Assembly (NCBI RefSeq): GCF_005889725.1
Contig: NZ_VCKX01000012.1
Span: 1 to 64,000 of the forward strand
DNA: 64,000 nt
Source: Nonomuraea zeae
Lineage (GTDB): Bacteria; Actinomycetota; Actinomycetes; Streptosporangiales; Streptosporangiaceae
Direction of reading: 5' to 3'
The position numbers and the translations under genes are program-made. This document shows positions 41,743 through 54,857 of this stretch, in pieces. Numbering within the stretch: position 1 is the first letter of the stretch; the number at the start of each line of letters is the position of its first letter. Below the pieces are notes generated by a model. It was not told the DNA's origin, made no database searches, and saw only the letters and a list, made by a program, of their open reading frames with translations.

Positions 41743-43157
41743 CCGTCGTCAGGATCGCTGCCGCCGGGCTCGCGCTCCTCCTGGCGACGGCCTGCACGGC
41801 CCCGACGCCGCCGCGCGGCGAGGAGAGCACGGCGGCGGGTACGGTCTGCGCGCCGCCCCAGGGAGCGCCCGGACCAGAGACTGCCACCACGATCGACGTC
41901 ATCGAGCAGGCGTACTTCTGCATCCTCGGCAACTACTACAGCGGCGCCACCCTGGACGCCCGCTCACTGCTGACCGCCGGATTCGTCGCCCTGACCCAGG
42001 AGCTCAACCGCAACGGACGCGACCTGCCCGAGGCCACCATGCCCGCGCTGACCGGGGACCGCAAAGCCGACTGGACCGCTTTCGAGACCGTCTACCGGAA
42101 GATCACCGATCAGGTCCCCGACCTGCGCGACAAGCTGGCCATCGTCACCCTTGAGGCCATCGTGGCCGCCCTCGGTGACGACCATGCCGGCTGGACGCAC
42201 GACGTCGAGCAGCCGCCCGACTACTACGACGGCGACGGCTACGGTCTCGGGTTCCAGGCGAGCGTGGACGATTCGCAAGCGGACGGCAACCTCGGCGTCG
42301 CGCTCGCCCCGTTGTTCGTCACCACCGTGCAGGGCGGCGCCGCGCAGGACGCCGGACTGCGCCCGGGCGACATCATCGAATCGATCAACGGATCGGCGCC
42401 CTTCATCGATGGCCAGGCCACCCCCGCGATCAACGCTCTCTATCCGCAATATCCGGAAGCGCGTCCCGTCAGGCTGCGCCTCCTGCGGCAGAGCACCGGA
42501 CGCCGCTGGAGCGTGACGCTTCAGCCTGGCCTTTTCCAGCGGGACCTGGTCGCCCTGCAAGTGGTGCGGTCGAAGCTGCTGGACGACGACATCGCTCACG
42601 TACGGCTGACCAGCTTCCTGCCCGACTCCGCGGACCGGGTCCTGCGGGCGATCTCCAGGCTGCGCGCCGGCCGGACGCTGTCCGGTGTCGTGCTGGACCT
42701 GCGCGGTAACAGCGGCGGCAGCCCCACGGAGGCGGTCCGGCTGCTGAGCGCGTTCGTCCACGGCAAGGTCACCGCCTACCAGTGCGCCGTGGACGGCAAG
42801 TGCGCGACATCGCGGACCGACGACACCGTCGAGCTGCTCGGCCTGCCGCTGGTGGTGCTCACCGATGCCGGCTGCGCCTCGGCCTGTGAGCACTTCAGCT
42901 CCGCGGCCAAGGACCTGCGCATCGGCCAGCTGGTCGGCACCAGAACCGCCGGCGTCATCTCCGGGCCGGCGCAGGCGTACCTGCTGCGCAACAACACCGC
43001 GCTGGGCTTCCCCGCCCGACACCACCTCGGGCCCAACCACGAGGTGATCGACCGGGTCGGCGTGCCGCCCGACCACTACGTACCCCTGACCCCCAAGGAC
43101 GCGGCCGCCGGGCGCGACCCCGCCCTGGCCAAGGCACTGACCTTGCTGCACAAGTGA
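41739..43157 (+). CDS. S41-family peptidase lipoprotein
   Basis: A 472-residue secreted protease of the S41 (C-terminal processing peptidase) family. The signal peptide ends in lipobox LLATAC at about residues 14-19, so it is a lipoprotein. A helical N-terminal part and a PDZ-like domain (about 175-265, with AGLRPGDIIESING) come first. The protease core has GVVLDLRGNSGG and the nucleophile Ser in DAGCASACEHFSSAAK. The catalytic Lys should be in the following helix (AAKDL). It is coupled to the permease by ATGA. Processing of the exported product or of a membrane protein is possible. Confidence 0.82.
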   Translation: MTVVRIAAAGLALLLATACTAPTPPRGEESTAAGTVCAPPQGAPGPETATTIDVIEQAYFCILGNYYSGATLDARSLLTAGFVALTQELNRNGRDLPEATMPALTGDRKADWTAFETVYRKITDQVPDLRDKLAIVTLEAIVAALGDDHAGWTHDVEQPPDYYDGDGYGLGFQASVDDSQADGNLGVALAPLFVTTVQGGAAQDAGLRPGDIIESINGSAPFIDGQATPAINALYPQYPEARPVRLRLLRQSTGRRWSVTLQPGLFQRDLVALQVVRSKLLDDDIAHVRLTSFLPDSADRVLRAISRLRAGRTLSGVVLDLRGNSGGSPTEAVRLLSAFVHGKVTAYQCAVDGKCATSRTDDTVELLGLPLVVLTDAGCASACEHFSSAAKDLRIGQLVGTRTAGVISGPAQAYLLRNNTALGFPARHHLGPNHEVIDRVGVPPDHYVPLTPKDAAAGRDPALAKALTLLHK

Positions 43158-43169
43158 ACGGACCTCTCC

Positions 43170-44323
43170 ATGAGACAGCTCCTGGCCCTCGCCGCGGGAC
43201 TGGCCGTGTTGGCCGCGTCCGCCTGCTCCGCACCCGCGCCGCCCCGATCCGACGCCGTGTCCGCCGCGCCGGCCGCCCCGCCACCCTGCCCACTCCCACC
43301 GGCCCTCACCCGGTCGGCACCACCGCCTTGCATCTGACCGACACCTCCCGCCCTGACCCTTGGGATCTTGACGTCCGGGCCAGGGAGCTCAAGGTCACTC
43401 TGTGGTACCCGACCAAGCAGCGCGACGGGCAGCGGGCGCCGTACATGACGCCGAAGGAATCGGAACTGCTGCTGAAAGGCTCCGGGATCGCGAGCGCGCC
43501 GTACGACACGCTGAGCAAGACGCGCACGAACGCCATCCAAGACGCCGAACCCGCAGGGAAGATGCTGCCGCTGGTGGTGCTCTCCCCCGGCTTCACCAAG
43601 CCGATGAGCACGCTCACCTCTCTGGCCGAGGACCTGGCCAGCCGCGGATACGTCGTGGCCGGGATCGACCACACCTACGAAAGCTATGCCACCACCCTGT
43701 CCGACGGCAGGGTCGCCGAATGCCTCGCCTGCGACAGCAACTCCGATCCCGGCTTCGGCGCGGGGTTGGTCGCGGGCCGGGCCGCCGACGTCTCGTTCGT
43801 GCTCGACCAGTTGCCCTCGAAGTGGGCCGGTTCCGACCGGATCGACCGCTCCCGCATCGCGATGATCGGCCAGTCGATCGGCGGGTCCAGCGCCATGGCC
43901 ACCATGGTGAAGGACCACCGGGTGCGGGCCGGCATCGACATGGACGGCACCGCCTACGCCCGGATCCCCAAGAGCGGGTTCTCCCGGCCGTTCATGTTCC
44001 TCGGTTCGGCGCAGCACATCTCCGGAGGCCCCTTCCCCACGTGGGACCGCGACTGGAAGCTGCTCACCGGATGGAAGCGCTGGATCGTGCTGTCAGGCGC
44101 GGAACACCAATCCTTCACCGACACCCCGCTGCTGTCGGACGCCCTCGGCATCAAGCCCCTCCCCGGCGTCCTGCCCGCGGCGCGCGCCGCCGAGCTCACC
44201 CGCACATACGTGGCGGCCTTCCTCGACCAGCACCTGAAGTCGCAGCGGCAGCCCCTCCTGGACAAGCCGTCATCGCGCTACCCCGAGGCCACATTCTGCC
44301 CCGCGACCTGCGGTCGATCCTGA
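43170..44323 (+). pseudogene. Lipase/PAF-acetylhydrolase-like lipoprotein gene with an apparent frameshift
   Basis: ATG 43170 opens a clean lipoprotein signal (MRQLLALAAGLAVLAASAC), but this frame stops at 43335-43337. The enzyme domain is in another frame from about 43280 to 44323: PLVVLSPGFTKPM, nucleophile elbow GQSIGGS, an Asp in DMDGTA and the likely His in SGAEHQSF. This resembles PAF-acetylhydrolase/dienelactone-hydrolase-type enzymes. A single missing base in the C-rich stretch 43266-43300 would join signal and enzyme. A GTG at 43154 opens the enzyme frame but gives a non-hydrophobic N-terminus. Either the gene is broken, or the base call is wrong. Confidence 0.7.
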
Positions 44324-44334
44324 AGCCCGGCGGC

Positions 44335-44670
44335 CCCTGAAGCCGTCGGGGGATGCTGAAGACGGGCGCAGTAGGTCTGCCAGCGGTGGTGGGCGGCGTC
44401 GTGGGAACAGCGGCCCACCGGCACCGTTGACGCCGGCCCGGAACAACGGCCCCGCGATGCAGCCTGAGCGGGCCAGGTACAGCTTGAGCAGGGCGACGTA
44501 GCCGCGGTCGTCGAGCGCCAGGCGACGTCGGCCGCCGCGGCGGAGCGGGGCAAGTTCTTGGGCACCTTGACGGTATCGATCCGGTCCATCGGGTTGGCCT
44601 GCAGCGCGCTACGCGCTGTACGAGCCTCAGCTGCCTTCTCCAAAGCCGTGGCCCGTACTGGGAGGCCCAC
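44335..44670 (-). pseudogene. Tyrosine recombinase/integrase relic
   Basis: Pieces of a XerC/D-like tyrosine recombinase are recognisable. NPMDRIDTVKVPKNLPRS is the start of the catalytic domain. It is joined after a deletion to LALDDRGYVALLKLYLARSG and GPLFRAGVNGAGGPLF in one frame, and then SHDAAHHRWQTYCARLQHP in another. The known family has these blocks in this order, with about 60 residues between the first two. The catalytic HxxR and Tyr are lost. It lies 124 bases from the right 42-bp repeat. Confidence 0.65.
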
Positions 44671-44787
44671 GCTCGAATGCCTTCGCGCCGGACCCCACCG
44701 TGCTCGGCATGCTGGGGTCTACCTGCCTGACGTGCCTGACAGACCTCCAAGCGGCTGACCAGCCAGGTCGCTTGACAACCCAAGATA

Positions 44788-45117
44788 ACGATCGAAGTCG
44801 TGCGTGTCGGTGACACGGTGCACCGCACACGCGACAACCGCGCCGACTTTGCCGCCCGGGTACTGACCTACTTGGAGTCCGTCGGCTATCCCCATGCTCC
44901 GCGCTACTTGGGCATCGATGAACGAGGCCGGGACATCCTGACATTCATCTCGGGCACCACCACCAACCACCCCACACAACGGGCACTCGGCGCCTACGCG
45001 CGCGGCGGCCGGATGCTTCGCACCCTGCATGAGACAACCGCCGGACACGTCCTGGCCGCCGGCCAGGACTGCGTCATCCATGGCGACCCCGGGCCCTTCA
45101 ACACCATCTTCCAGAAC
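44788..45117 (+). pseudogene. Phosphotransferase (APH-like) gene, middle fragment
   Basis: After the shared 42 bp the frame continues RADFAARVLTYLESVGYPHA, PRYLGIDERGRDILTFISG, ALGAYARGGRMLRTLHETT and the catalytic-loop sequence CVIHGDPGPFNTIFQN. This is the normal order of the APH fold up to the Brenner-type motif (HGDxxxxN). The match ends at 45117, so the metal-binding DxD region and C-terminus are missing. There is no start codon of its own; its N-terminus is the fragment at 37441-37521. Confidence 0.7.
44794..44835 (+). repeat. 42-bp direct repeat, right copy
   Basis: Identical to 37480-37521, same strand. The DNA on its right continues the phosphotransferase gene and the DNA on its left does not, the reverse of the left copy. 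Confidence 0.9.
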
Positions 45118-45402
45118 GTCGACGATGAGGTCGGTGACGGCCTGGCCGGCCAGCCAGGAGGTGGCGATCGGCCAGGTGTGTATGACCACGCGTTCGCGGC
45201 GGGCCGCGTGCGGGTGTTTGCCGACGGCCACCAGCAGGTCCAGTCCCAGGGTGTCCAGGCCGTCGGCGCCGGGGTGGGGCGCACGACGGCGCGGCCGCCG
45301 CCGGGCCGGTCGAGGGTGTTGATGTGGCGGTTGGCGGCCGCGTCGTCGCCGGTGTTGTCGACCAGCACGACGTGCAGCAGCGCGTCGGCGACGTCGTGGT
45401 AG
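45118..45402. other. Unresolved debris, possibly a minus-strand gene fragment
   Basis: No start codon and no named family. On the minus strand LDLLVAVGKHPHAARRERVV and the next 25 or so residues read like a real protein segment that stops at the phosphotransferase junction. A second frame nearby also looks protein-like, suggesting a frameshifted relic. Confidence 0.35.
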
Positions 45403-45510
45403 CCGACAGCTCTGTTCTGGTCCCATCTGAACCTGTATGGGCGCTTCCAGCTGGACATGAGCCGTCACCTGGAGCTGGACGACGTCCCCCTCAGCGGCGG
45501 GCCCGCCTGA
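45403..45510 (+). pseudogene. Probable Tn3-family transposase C-terminal fragment
   Basis: The frame TALFWSHLNLYGRFQLDMSR, then HLELDD to a TGA at 45508-45510, resembles the very end of Tn3-family transposases, where a W.H.N.YG.(F)..D pattern is conserved. A stop lies just before it. Only the last 35 residues remain. Confidence 0.45.
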
Positions 45511-45643
45511 AACGGACCGCAGGCCGCCGGGAAGGGTTCGGGGAGTTGGGCAGTCGGGGTGGCGCCGGCGTGCTGCCAGGGGGTCGATGGCGGCGGAAGG
45601 GAGCGGACAGGCCCCCTGGGGGCGGTGACCGCAGGAGCTTTGA

Positions 45644-46552
45644 TCAGGCTTGGGTGCTTGTGAGCGTGTCGGCGCTCAGTCGGACGCAGAGACTCCACAC
45701 GGCGCTTTGGTTGCGTTCATCGAGAGCGCTGGCCGGCAAGGGCTTGCGGCGGCACTTGTCGTCGAAGTAGGCGCCGGTGAGGCCCTCAACCTCCGGGCTC
45801 GCGGCCAGATAGACGCTGGAACGAGCCGAACGGGTCAGATCCGACAAGAAAAGCGGAGCGACGACCTTCAGAACCAGGGGCGCGACCGGCCGGTAGAGCT
45901 TCGGGAAGGCAGTGATCGGGGTCGATCGGTTCATTGGCGTGTAGCCGTGCCCGGGGTAGACCACATTGGCGGTCACCCCCGTGCCCTGCAGTTCCCGGGC
46001 GAGCCGGGCCGTCAGCGCCATCGTCATGGTCTTGGTGTGGTTGTAGTGGCTGAACGTCCACCCGATGAAGCGGCGCTCGCCCAGCAGGTTGTCGTGCTCG
46101 ATGGGGCCGCCGGGAATGCCCCCCGTCAGGTTGACGACTCGGGCGTGACCGGCGCGCTTCAGTTGCGGCAAGAGCAGGTGAGTGAGGGTGAATGGCGTGA
46201 GAACGTGTGCGGCGAACATCTTCTCCACACCGTCGGCGGTCAGCTCCCGGCGTGGCCGGTTCATGCCGACATTGTTGACCAAGACGTCCAACGCGTTGTA
46301 GCGCTCGGCGATCTGGGATCCGAGCCGGAGCAGCCCGTGGAGGCTGGTGAGGTCGGCGGCGAAGGCGCTCACCCGATCGTGTCCCGCGCTGGTGCGGATG
46401 TCCCGGGCGGCTTGCTGCGCTTGAGCGTGATCGATTCCTACCAGGATGACGGAGGCTCCCAGTTCGGCCAGGCCGCGGGCTGTCTCCATGCCGATCCCCG
46501 CGGTGCTGCCGGTGATCAGGGCGGTCTTGCCCGTCAGGTCGCTGAGTGTCAT
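45644..46552 (-). CDS. Short-chain dehydrogenase/reductase
   Basis: A 302-residue SDR of the retinol-dehydrogenase/WWOX-like type. It has the cofactor motif TGSTAGIG (about 12-19), NNVG in place of the usual NNAG, and catalytic Tyr/Lys in HYNHTKTM. The usual catalytic Ser is not seen: where RIVNVSS is common the protein reads RVVNLTGG. A Thr may take the role, or activity may be reduced. ATG 46552 has GGAG about ten bases upstream. The substrate is unknown. A second, broken SDR gene follows upstream on the same strand, and a divergent TetR regulator probably controls both. Confidence 0.82.
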   Translation of the reverse strand: MTLSDLTGKTALITGSTAGIGMETARGLAELGASVILVGIDHAQAQQAARDIRTSAGHDRVSAFAADLTSLHGLLRLGSQIAERYNALDVLVNNVGMNRPRRELTADGVEKMFAAHVLTPFTLTHLLLPQLKRAGHARVVNLTGGIPGGPIEHDNLLGERRFIGWTFSHYNHTKTMTMALTARLARELQGTGVTANVVYPGHGYTPMNRSTPITAFPKLYRPVAPLVLKVVAPLFLSDLTRSARSSVYLAASPEVEGLTGAYFDDKCRRKPLPASALDERNQSAVWSLCVRLSADTLTSTQA

Positions 46553-46644
46553 CTGTGCTTTCTCCAGGTTTGGTCGGACGCTGTCGTCTGGGTCGGTTAG
46601 GTGAAGCATCGGAACAGGGCATGGGCATGGCCGTCAGCGTGAGA

Positions 46645-47228
46645 TCAGCTCTCGGGTGAGGTCACGGAGGCGTAGTGCGTCATGCCGGTTGAATGCGCCT
46701 TTGTCACCGCACGTAGCGGTTGCGGCAGGCTCGCGGGCATGCCGGTGGAGACCGCGCCGGGGTTGTAGCCGATGCAGGAGACGCCGCTGTCGGCATGCAG
46801 AACGCCGGGGGCGACTCCGAGGAGGTCGTCAGCCCGGAAGGACTGCAGGGTGGCCTTGGTCCCGCTGTAGGTACGTGTCAGCTGCAGGTCATCCCAGTGG
46901 ATACGGCCCAGCGGCACACCGGGCGCGCCCACGTTCATGATGACCGGAACGGAGGGCGGCCCGCAGCGGGTCGTGGAGGCCGTGGCTCAGCACGAAACGG
47001 CTGGTTGGCGAGCCGTTCGACGAGCTCCCAGGAGCCGGCCACCGAGGTGAGACCGGCGCGCACGAAGCCGGCCCGTCCGGTCGTCAGGGCTTTGGCTTCA
47101 GCGATCAAGGCCTGTCCCTTTTCTGCGGTGCTGCCGATGGCGATGACGTGAGCGCCTTGGTGGAGGTAGTGGCGGGCCAGCCCTTTGCCGAGCCCATCGG
47201 TGCCTCCGGTGATGATCACGGTCTTCAT
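46645..47228 (-). pseudogene. Broken short-chain dehydrogenase gene
   Basis: The N-terminal part from ATG 47228 reads MKTVIITGGTDGLGKGLARH and continues as an SDR for about 75 residues. It then runs into a junk Pro/Arg tail, stopping at 46935. A second frame from 46938 carries the C-terminal part: VNVGAPGVPLGRIHWDDLQL-like text, YSGTKATLQSFR (catalytic Tyr/Lys with x-G-T spacing) and GYNPGAVSTGM. About 60 residues of the middle are missing at the junction, so this is a deletion with a frame change. Confidence 0.75.
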
Positions 47229-47259
47229 GTTTCACCTGCTCTCCCCGCATACCCACCGA

Positions 47260-47323
47260 AGTGGATATGGCATATCCGCTTATGTCGGGGAGCCTAGCAC
47301 GAAGTGGATATGATGTATCCAGT
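47260..47323. promoter_or_regulatory. Pair of TetR operator sites
   Basis: Site 1 is GGATATG-G-CATATCC (47263-47277), a perfect 7-base inverted repeat extended on both sides by nearly matching bases. Site 2 is GGATA-TGATG-TATCC (47306-47320). Both share AGTGGATA...TATCC and lie between the divergent SDR and TetR genes, the standard position for a self-regulating TetR repressor. Confidence 0.7.
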
Positions 47324-47344
47324 TATCCGGACGGACGGGATGCC

Positions 47345-47941
47345 ATGAGCGAAGAGACACCGGTACTGCGCCGCGACGCCGAGCACAACCGGCAGCGCAC
47401 GCTGGCGGCGGCACAGGAAGTGTTCGCCGCGCGCGGGCTGCAAGCCACGCTCAACGACGTTGCCCACCACGCGGGACTCGGCGTCGGCACCGTCTACCGA
47501 CGGTTTCCCAACAAAGAGGCCCTCGCCGAGGCCGTCTACGCCGGCAAGCTTGACGACATCCGTGCCGCGGCACAGGCCGCGCTGGCAGGGCAGGACGCCT
47601 ACGAAGCCCTGAAAGTCTTCCTCGAACACGCTTTGGAACAAGCCGCGACCGATCGCGGGCTCCGCGAACTTATACGGCGGGGTACGGGCGAGAGCAAGCA
47701 GATCGCACGCACCCGTGAAGGCATCATGAAGTGCTGCGGCTGCCTCATCGCCCGCGCCAAGGAACAGGGCACGATGCGCGACGACATCACGGTGGGCGAC
47801 ATCGCGCCCATCGTTGCGATGATCGACTCCGTGATGGATCTGCCGTCCGCCGGTGCCGCGCAGCCGTGGCGCCGCTACCTCGCGCTCGTCCTCGACGGCC
47901 TACAGGCCAGGCCGGACCGCCGAGGCCAACGCTCTTCATAG
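47345..47941 (+). CDS. TetR-family transcriptional regulator
   Basis: A 198-residue repressor. The N-terminal helix-turn-helix reads RTLAAAQEVFAARGLQATLN, then DVAHHAGLGVGTVYRRFPNK at about residues 40-60, a near-consensus TetR DNA-binding domain. The C-terminal ligand/dimer domain ends in PWRRYLALVLDGLQA. ATG 47345 is chosen because upstream codons overlap the operators. It likely represses itself and the divergent SDR gene(s) through the two GGATA...TATCC sites. Confidence 0.88.
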   Translation: MSEETPVLRRDAEHNRQRTLAAAQEVFAARGLQATLNDVAHHAGLGVGTVYRRFPNKEALAEAVYAGKLDDIRAAAQAALAGQDAYEALKVFLEHALEQAATDRGLRELIRRGTGESKQIARTREGIMKCCGCLIARAKEQGTMRDDITVGDIAPIVAMIDSVMDLPSAGAAQPWRRYLALVLDGLQARPDRRGQRSS

Positions 47942-48349
47942 AGCGAACGTGCCGGCAGATCGGCGTTGGACGACATTGCCGTCGGACGACAGCACCTGTT
48001 TGAGAAATGATCTCCTCGACTCCGTCTCTCCCACTTGGCCTCCGGACTGGTGGATGGGACTGGAGTTTGGCTCGATGAACGACTCCCTGACGATGGATCG
48101 GTGACGGTGGCGCCGCCGATGGTCTTGCCACGGCTGGTGGCACGGGTGGAGATCTTCTCGGAGAAGATCCGGGTGTCGCTTATGGAACGCACCCGAACGA
48201 CCTTTGGAAACACAATCCGTGAGCGTGATTACGGAAAGCTACTTTGGGGCCGGTGACACGGACCCGAGTGGGGGCCGACACCGGGAGTCGCCGCCCGAAA
48301 TCCACCCTATGTGGCAGGTAATCGACAGGTAGGAGAGGTTTGGGGCTGA
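47942..48349 (+). other. Intergenic region upstream of the SnoaL-like gene
   Basis: About 400 bases without a gene I can support. It contains a perfect 19-bp palindrome at 48151-48169 and the ribosome-binding site AGGAGAGG at 48331-48338. Confidence 0.6.
48151..48169. promoter_or_regulatory. Perfect 19-bp palindrome
   Basis: GATCTTCTC-G-GAGAAGATC is symmetric over all 19 bases. It lies 180 bases before the SnoaL-like gene. It is long enough for a dimeric regulator, but a transcript hairpin or gene relic is also possible. Confidence 0.5.
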
Positions 48350-49375
48350 ATGATGGTCATGAACGTGAAGCGGAACCTTAGCCTTGCCCTTGCGGCCGGC
48401 ACTTTTGCTTTCGGTGTTGTGGCCACTCCAGTTCAGGCCCAGGAACCGGCGCAGCCGGTGATCGAGGGGCGGATGACCCCGCAGGCCAGCACCTTCATCG
48501 GGCGGCAGACCACCTTCGGCGCCATGCTCACCGAGGACGGCTTCGACGAGCGGGTGGCGGCATACGAGAGGATCTGGTCGCAGGACGCCACGCTCTGGGA
48601 GGCGGCCAGCCCGATCGTTCAGGGTAAGGAGAACATCAAGAAGTCCATCTCCAACAGCCTCACGCTCGTCCCGTCCTTCAACATGCGCCCGACTCGCATA
48701 GCCATCGGCGGCAACACGGTCATGTACGGTGCCGCCAACCGGATCGTGGTGCACGGCCGCACCATCGACTACCCCGCCATCTACCGCGTCGTGGTGAACA
48801 AGGACGGCGACGTGGTGCAGGGACGGCGCTACTACGACAGATTCGCCTGGTTCAACCCGATCGCCCCTGTGGAACTGCGCCTGGAGGACATGTTCGGCGG
48901 TATCACTGACTCCGACGGACGCGCTCCCCTCAGACCAGTGCGCGTGAGCCAGCTGACCAAGAACCTTCTCGCCCGCGCCGCCGCTTGGAACGGCAAGAAC
49001 GCCGAGGCTCTGGTGGACGGCGTCGGCGCGGCGCCGCTGTCGGGTATCGGGCTCGGCGAGCGCACGCTGCATACCCGATCTGCCAAGCTCGCCTACATCA
49101 ACAAGCTGGTCGGCAAATTCGAGGACGACCAGGATGGCACCCCCGCAGGCAAGCTCGAACCAGGGCAGACAGTACGCACCAAGAACGCCACCTATCAGGA
49201 GTGGTACGGCACGGTCCGCAGTCAGGGTCGTGACATCACCTTCGGCATCATCGAGCGCTTCGGCCACCGGCACGGCAAGGTGACCGACTGGAACCTGACG
49301 TTCGACACGCTGCCGCTCATTGCCGACCAGGAGAAGATCAGCAAACTGTACGGCCTGCTTGCGGTCAAGCAGTGA
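48350..49375 (+). CDS. Secreted SnoaL-like / NTF2-fold protein
   Basis: A 341-residue protein with a signal peptide ([21 protein letters not shown], cleavage near residue 30) and two NTF2/SnoaL-like halves. The first half has the typical [20 protein letters not shown] and a strand set ending [10 protein letters not shown]. The second half is weaker, with [20 protein letters not shown] and [19 protein letters not shown]2-fold proteins may be enzymes or ligand binders; no catalytic set stands out. ATG 48350 is the first of three closely spaced starts (48350, 48353, 48359) after AGGAGAGG. No operon partner. Confidence 0.7.
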   Translation: MMVMNVKRNLSLALAAGTFAFGVVATPVQAQEPAQPVIEGRMTPQASTFIGRQTTFGAMLTEDGFDERVAAYERIWSQDATLWEAASPIVQGKENIKKSISNSLTLVPSFNMRPTRIAIGGNTVMYGAANRIVVHGRTIDYPAIYRVVVNKDGDVVQGRRYYDRFAWFNPIAPVELRLEDMFGGITDSDGRAPLRPVRVSQLTKNLLARAAAWNGKNAEALVDGVGAAPLSGIGLGERTLHTRSAKLAYINKLVGKFEDDQDGTPAGKLEPGQTVRTKNATYQEWYGTVRSQGRDITFGIIERFGHRHGKVTDWNLTFDTLPLIADQEKISKLYGLLAVKQ

Positions 49376-49403
49376 TCCTTACCTCACTACCGAGATGGCC
49401 TGG

Positions 49404-49868
49404 CTAGCGCCGGGCGGCCGAGCCGGCGAGCGGGTCCGTGTCGGTGCTGATCGTCGTCATGGTCTTTCCCATGTCCATGATGGCATCGAGCCCGGTGCGG
49501 ACGCTGCCGGGAAGCTTCAGCCTCTCAAGTAGCCCTCGCGCCTTACTCGCCGACGCGGTCGCCCCGGCGGCTGCGGGTTGGGCCTGCACGATCGGGCCTT
49601 CCATCCGTCGCTGCTGACCCATTCCGGCGGCGGCCGGCATCGGGTACGGCGTCGGCGAGGTGAGCGCCCGGGCCCGCCATGCGTCCAGGGCGGCCTCGTC
49701 GTACAGCTCCGGGTCCGGGCCGGTGGTGTGCAGGGTCGGCCGTCGCCCGATGGGGGCGGGAAAGCCGTCCTGGGGACGCCAGAAGCTGCGGACGCACTTC
49801 TCCGAGCGGCCTACCCTGGCCGCCCAGTCAGCCCAGAGTGATGCCCAGTACCGGGCGAGCCGTGCACC
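49404..49868 (-). pseudogene. HTH-protein relic without a start codon
   Basis: An open stretch of about 155 codons with no ATG or plausible GTG start. Its beginning reads RYWASLWADWAARVGRSEKC and SFWRPQDGFPAPIGRRPTLH. The spacing of a short helix-turn-helix followed by FPxPxGRR and ELYDEAALDAWRARA is typical of excisionase-like or replication-associated winged-helix proteins, where W...FP.P...R..LY....V..W is common. The tail is low complexity. It is probably the 3' end of a truncated gene. Confidence 0.5.
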
Positions 49869-50015
49869 TCATGATGCCGCACGACGGGACGCCTCGCCGA
49901 CCGGGGATGGTCCCGTGGCGCGGGTGACGGTAGCGAGAGGCGAGCCCCGGCCGCGCGGGCGGGGCTGTGCCCCGTCGCCGGGACGCAACACCACAACCTC
50001 CGCTTACGTGCGCAG

Positions 50016-50045
50016 TTGACACATAACGAATGATCAGGTCATTCT
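50016..50045 (+). promoter_or_regulatory. Candidate promoter and operator of the synthetase operon
   Basis: TTGACA (50016-50021) is a consensus -35. CATTCT (50040-50045) after 18 bases is a partial -10. Inverted repeat GAATGA-TCAGG-TCATTC (50028-50044) overlaps the spacer and -10, the place for a repressor. The gene start is 55 bases further on. Confidence 0.4.
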
Positions 50046-50099
50046 GTTCCGCGGCGTGCCAAAAAGTCCTAAAAAACTCAACAATCGGCAGGCGTGACA

Positions 50100-54853
<4,754 letters not shown>

Positions 54854-54857
<4 letters not shown>

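Larger units (their letters stand above)
37480..44835. mobile_element. Putative degenerate integrative element inserted in a phosphotransferase gene
   Basis: The left repeat ends the 5' part of a phosphotransferase gene and the right repeat begins its 3' part. That is the layout of attL and attR after integration into a coding sequence. A broken tyrosine recombinase gene lies beside the right repeat. Cargo is a two-component system, an ABC exporter, an S41 peptidase and a lipase. The known relation of tyrosine recombinases to such direct repeats supports the idea; the boundaries as att sites are inference. Confidence 0.4.

Noticed and set aside
43154-43169. GTG 43154 as the true lipase start, coupled to the S41 stop
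   Set aside because: It keeps the enzyme frame, but its first 40 residues are Arg-rich with no signal, while the other frame has a perfect lipoprotein signal at the same place. Kept only as an alternative.
37480-44835. 42-bp repeats as the target-site duplication of a transposon
   Set aside because: Transposon duplications are usually under 15 bp, and no inverted repeats were seen inside the boundaries. Site-specific integration explains the length better.
45118-45402. Functional gene on the minus strand in the debris
   Set aside because: Protein-like text appears in two frames with no start codon, ending at a junction with the phosphotransferase fragment. It is better read as a relic.
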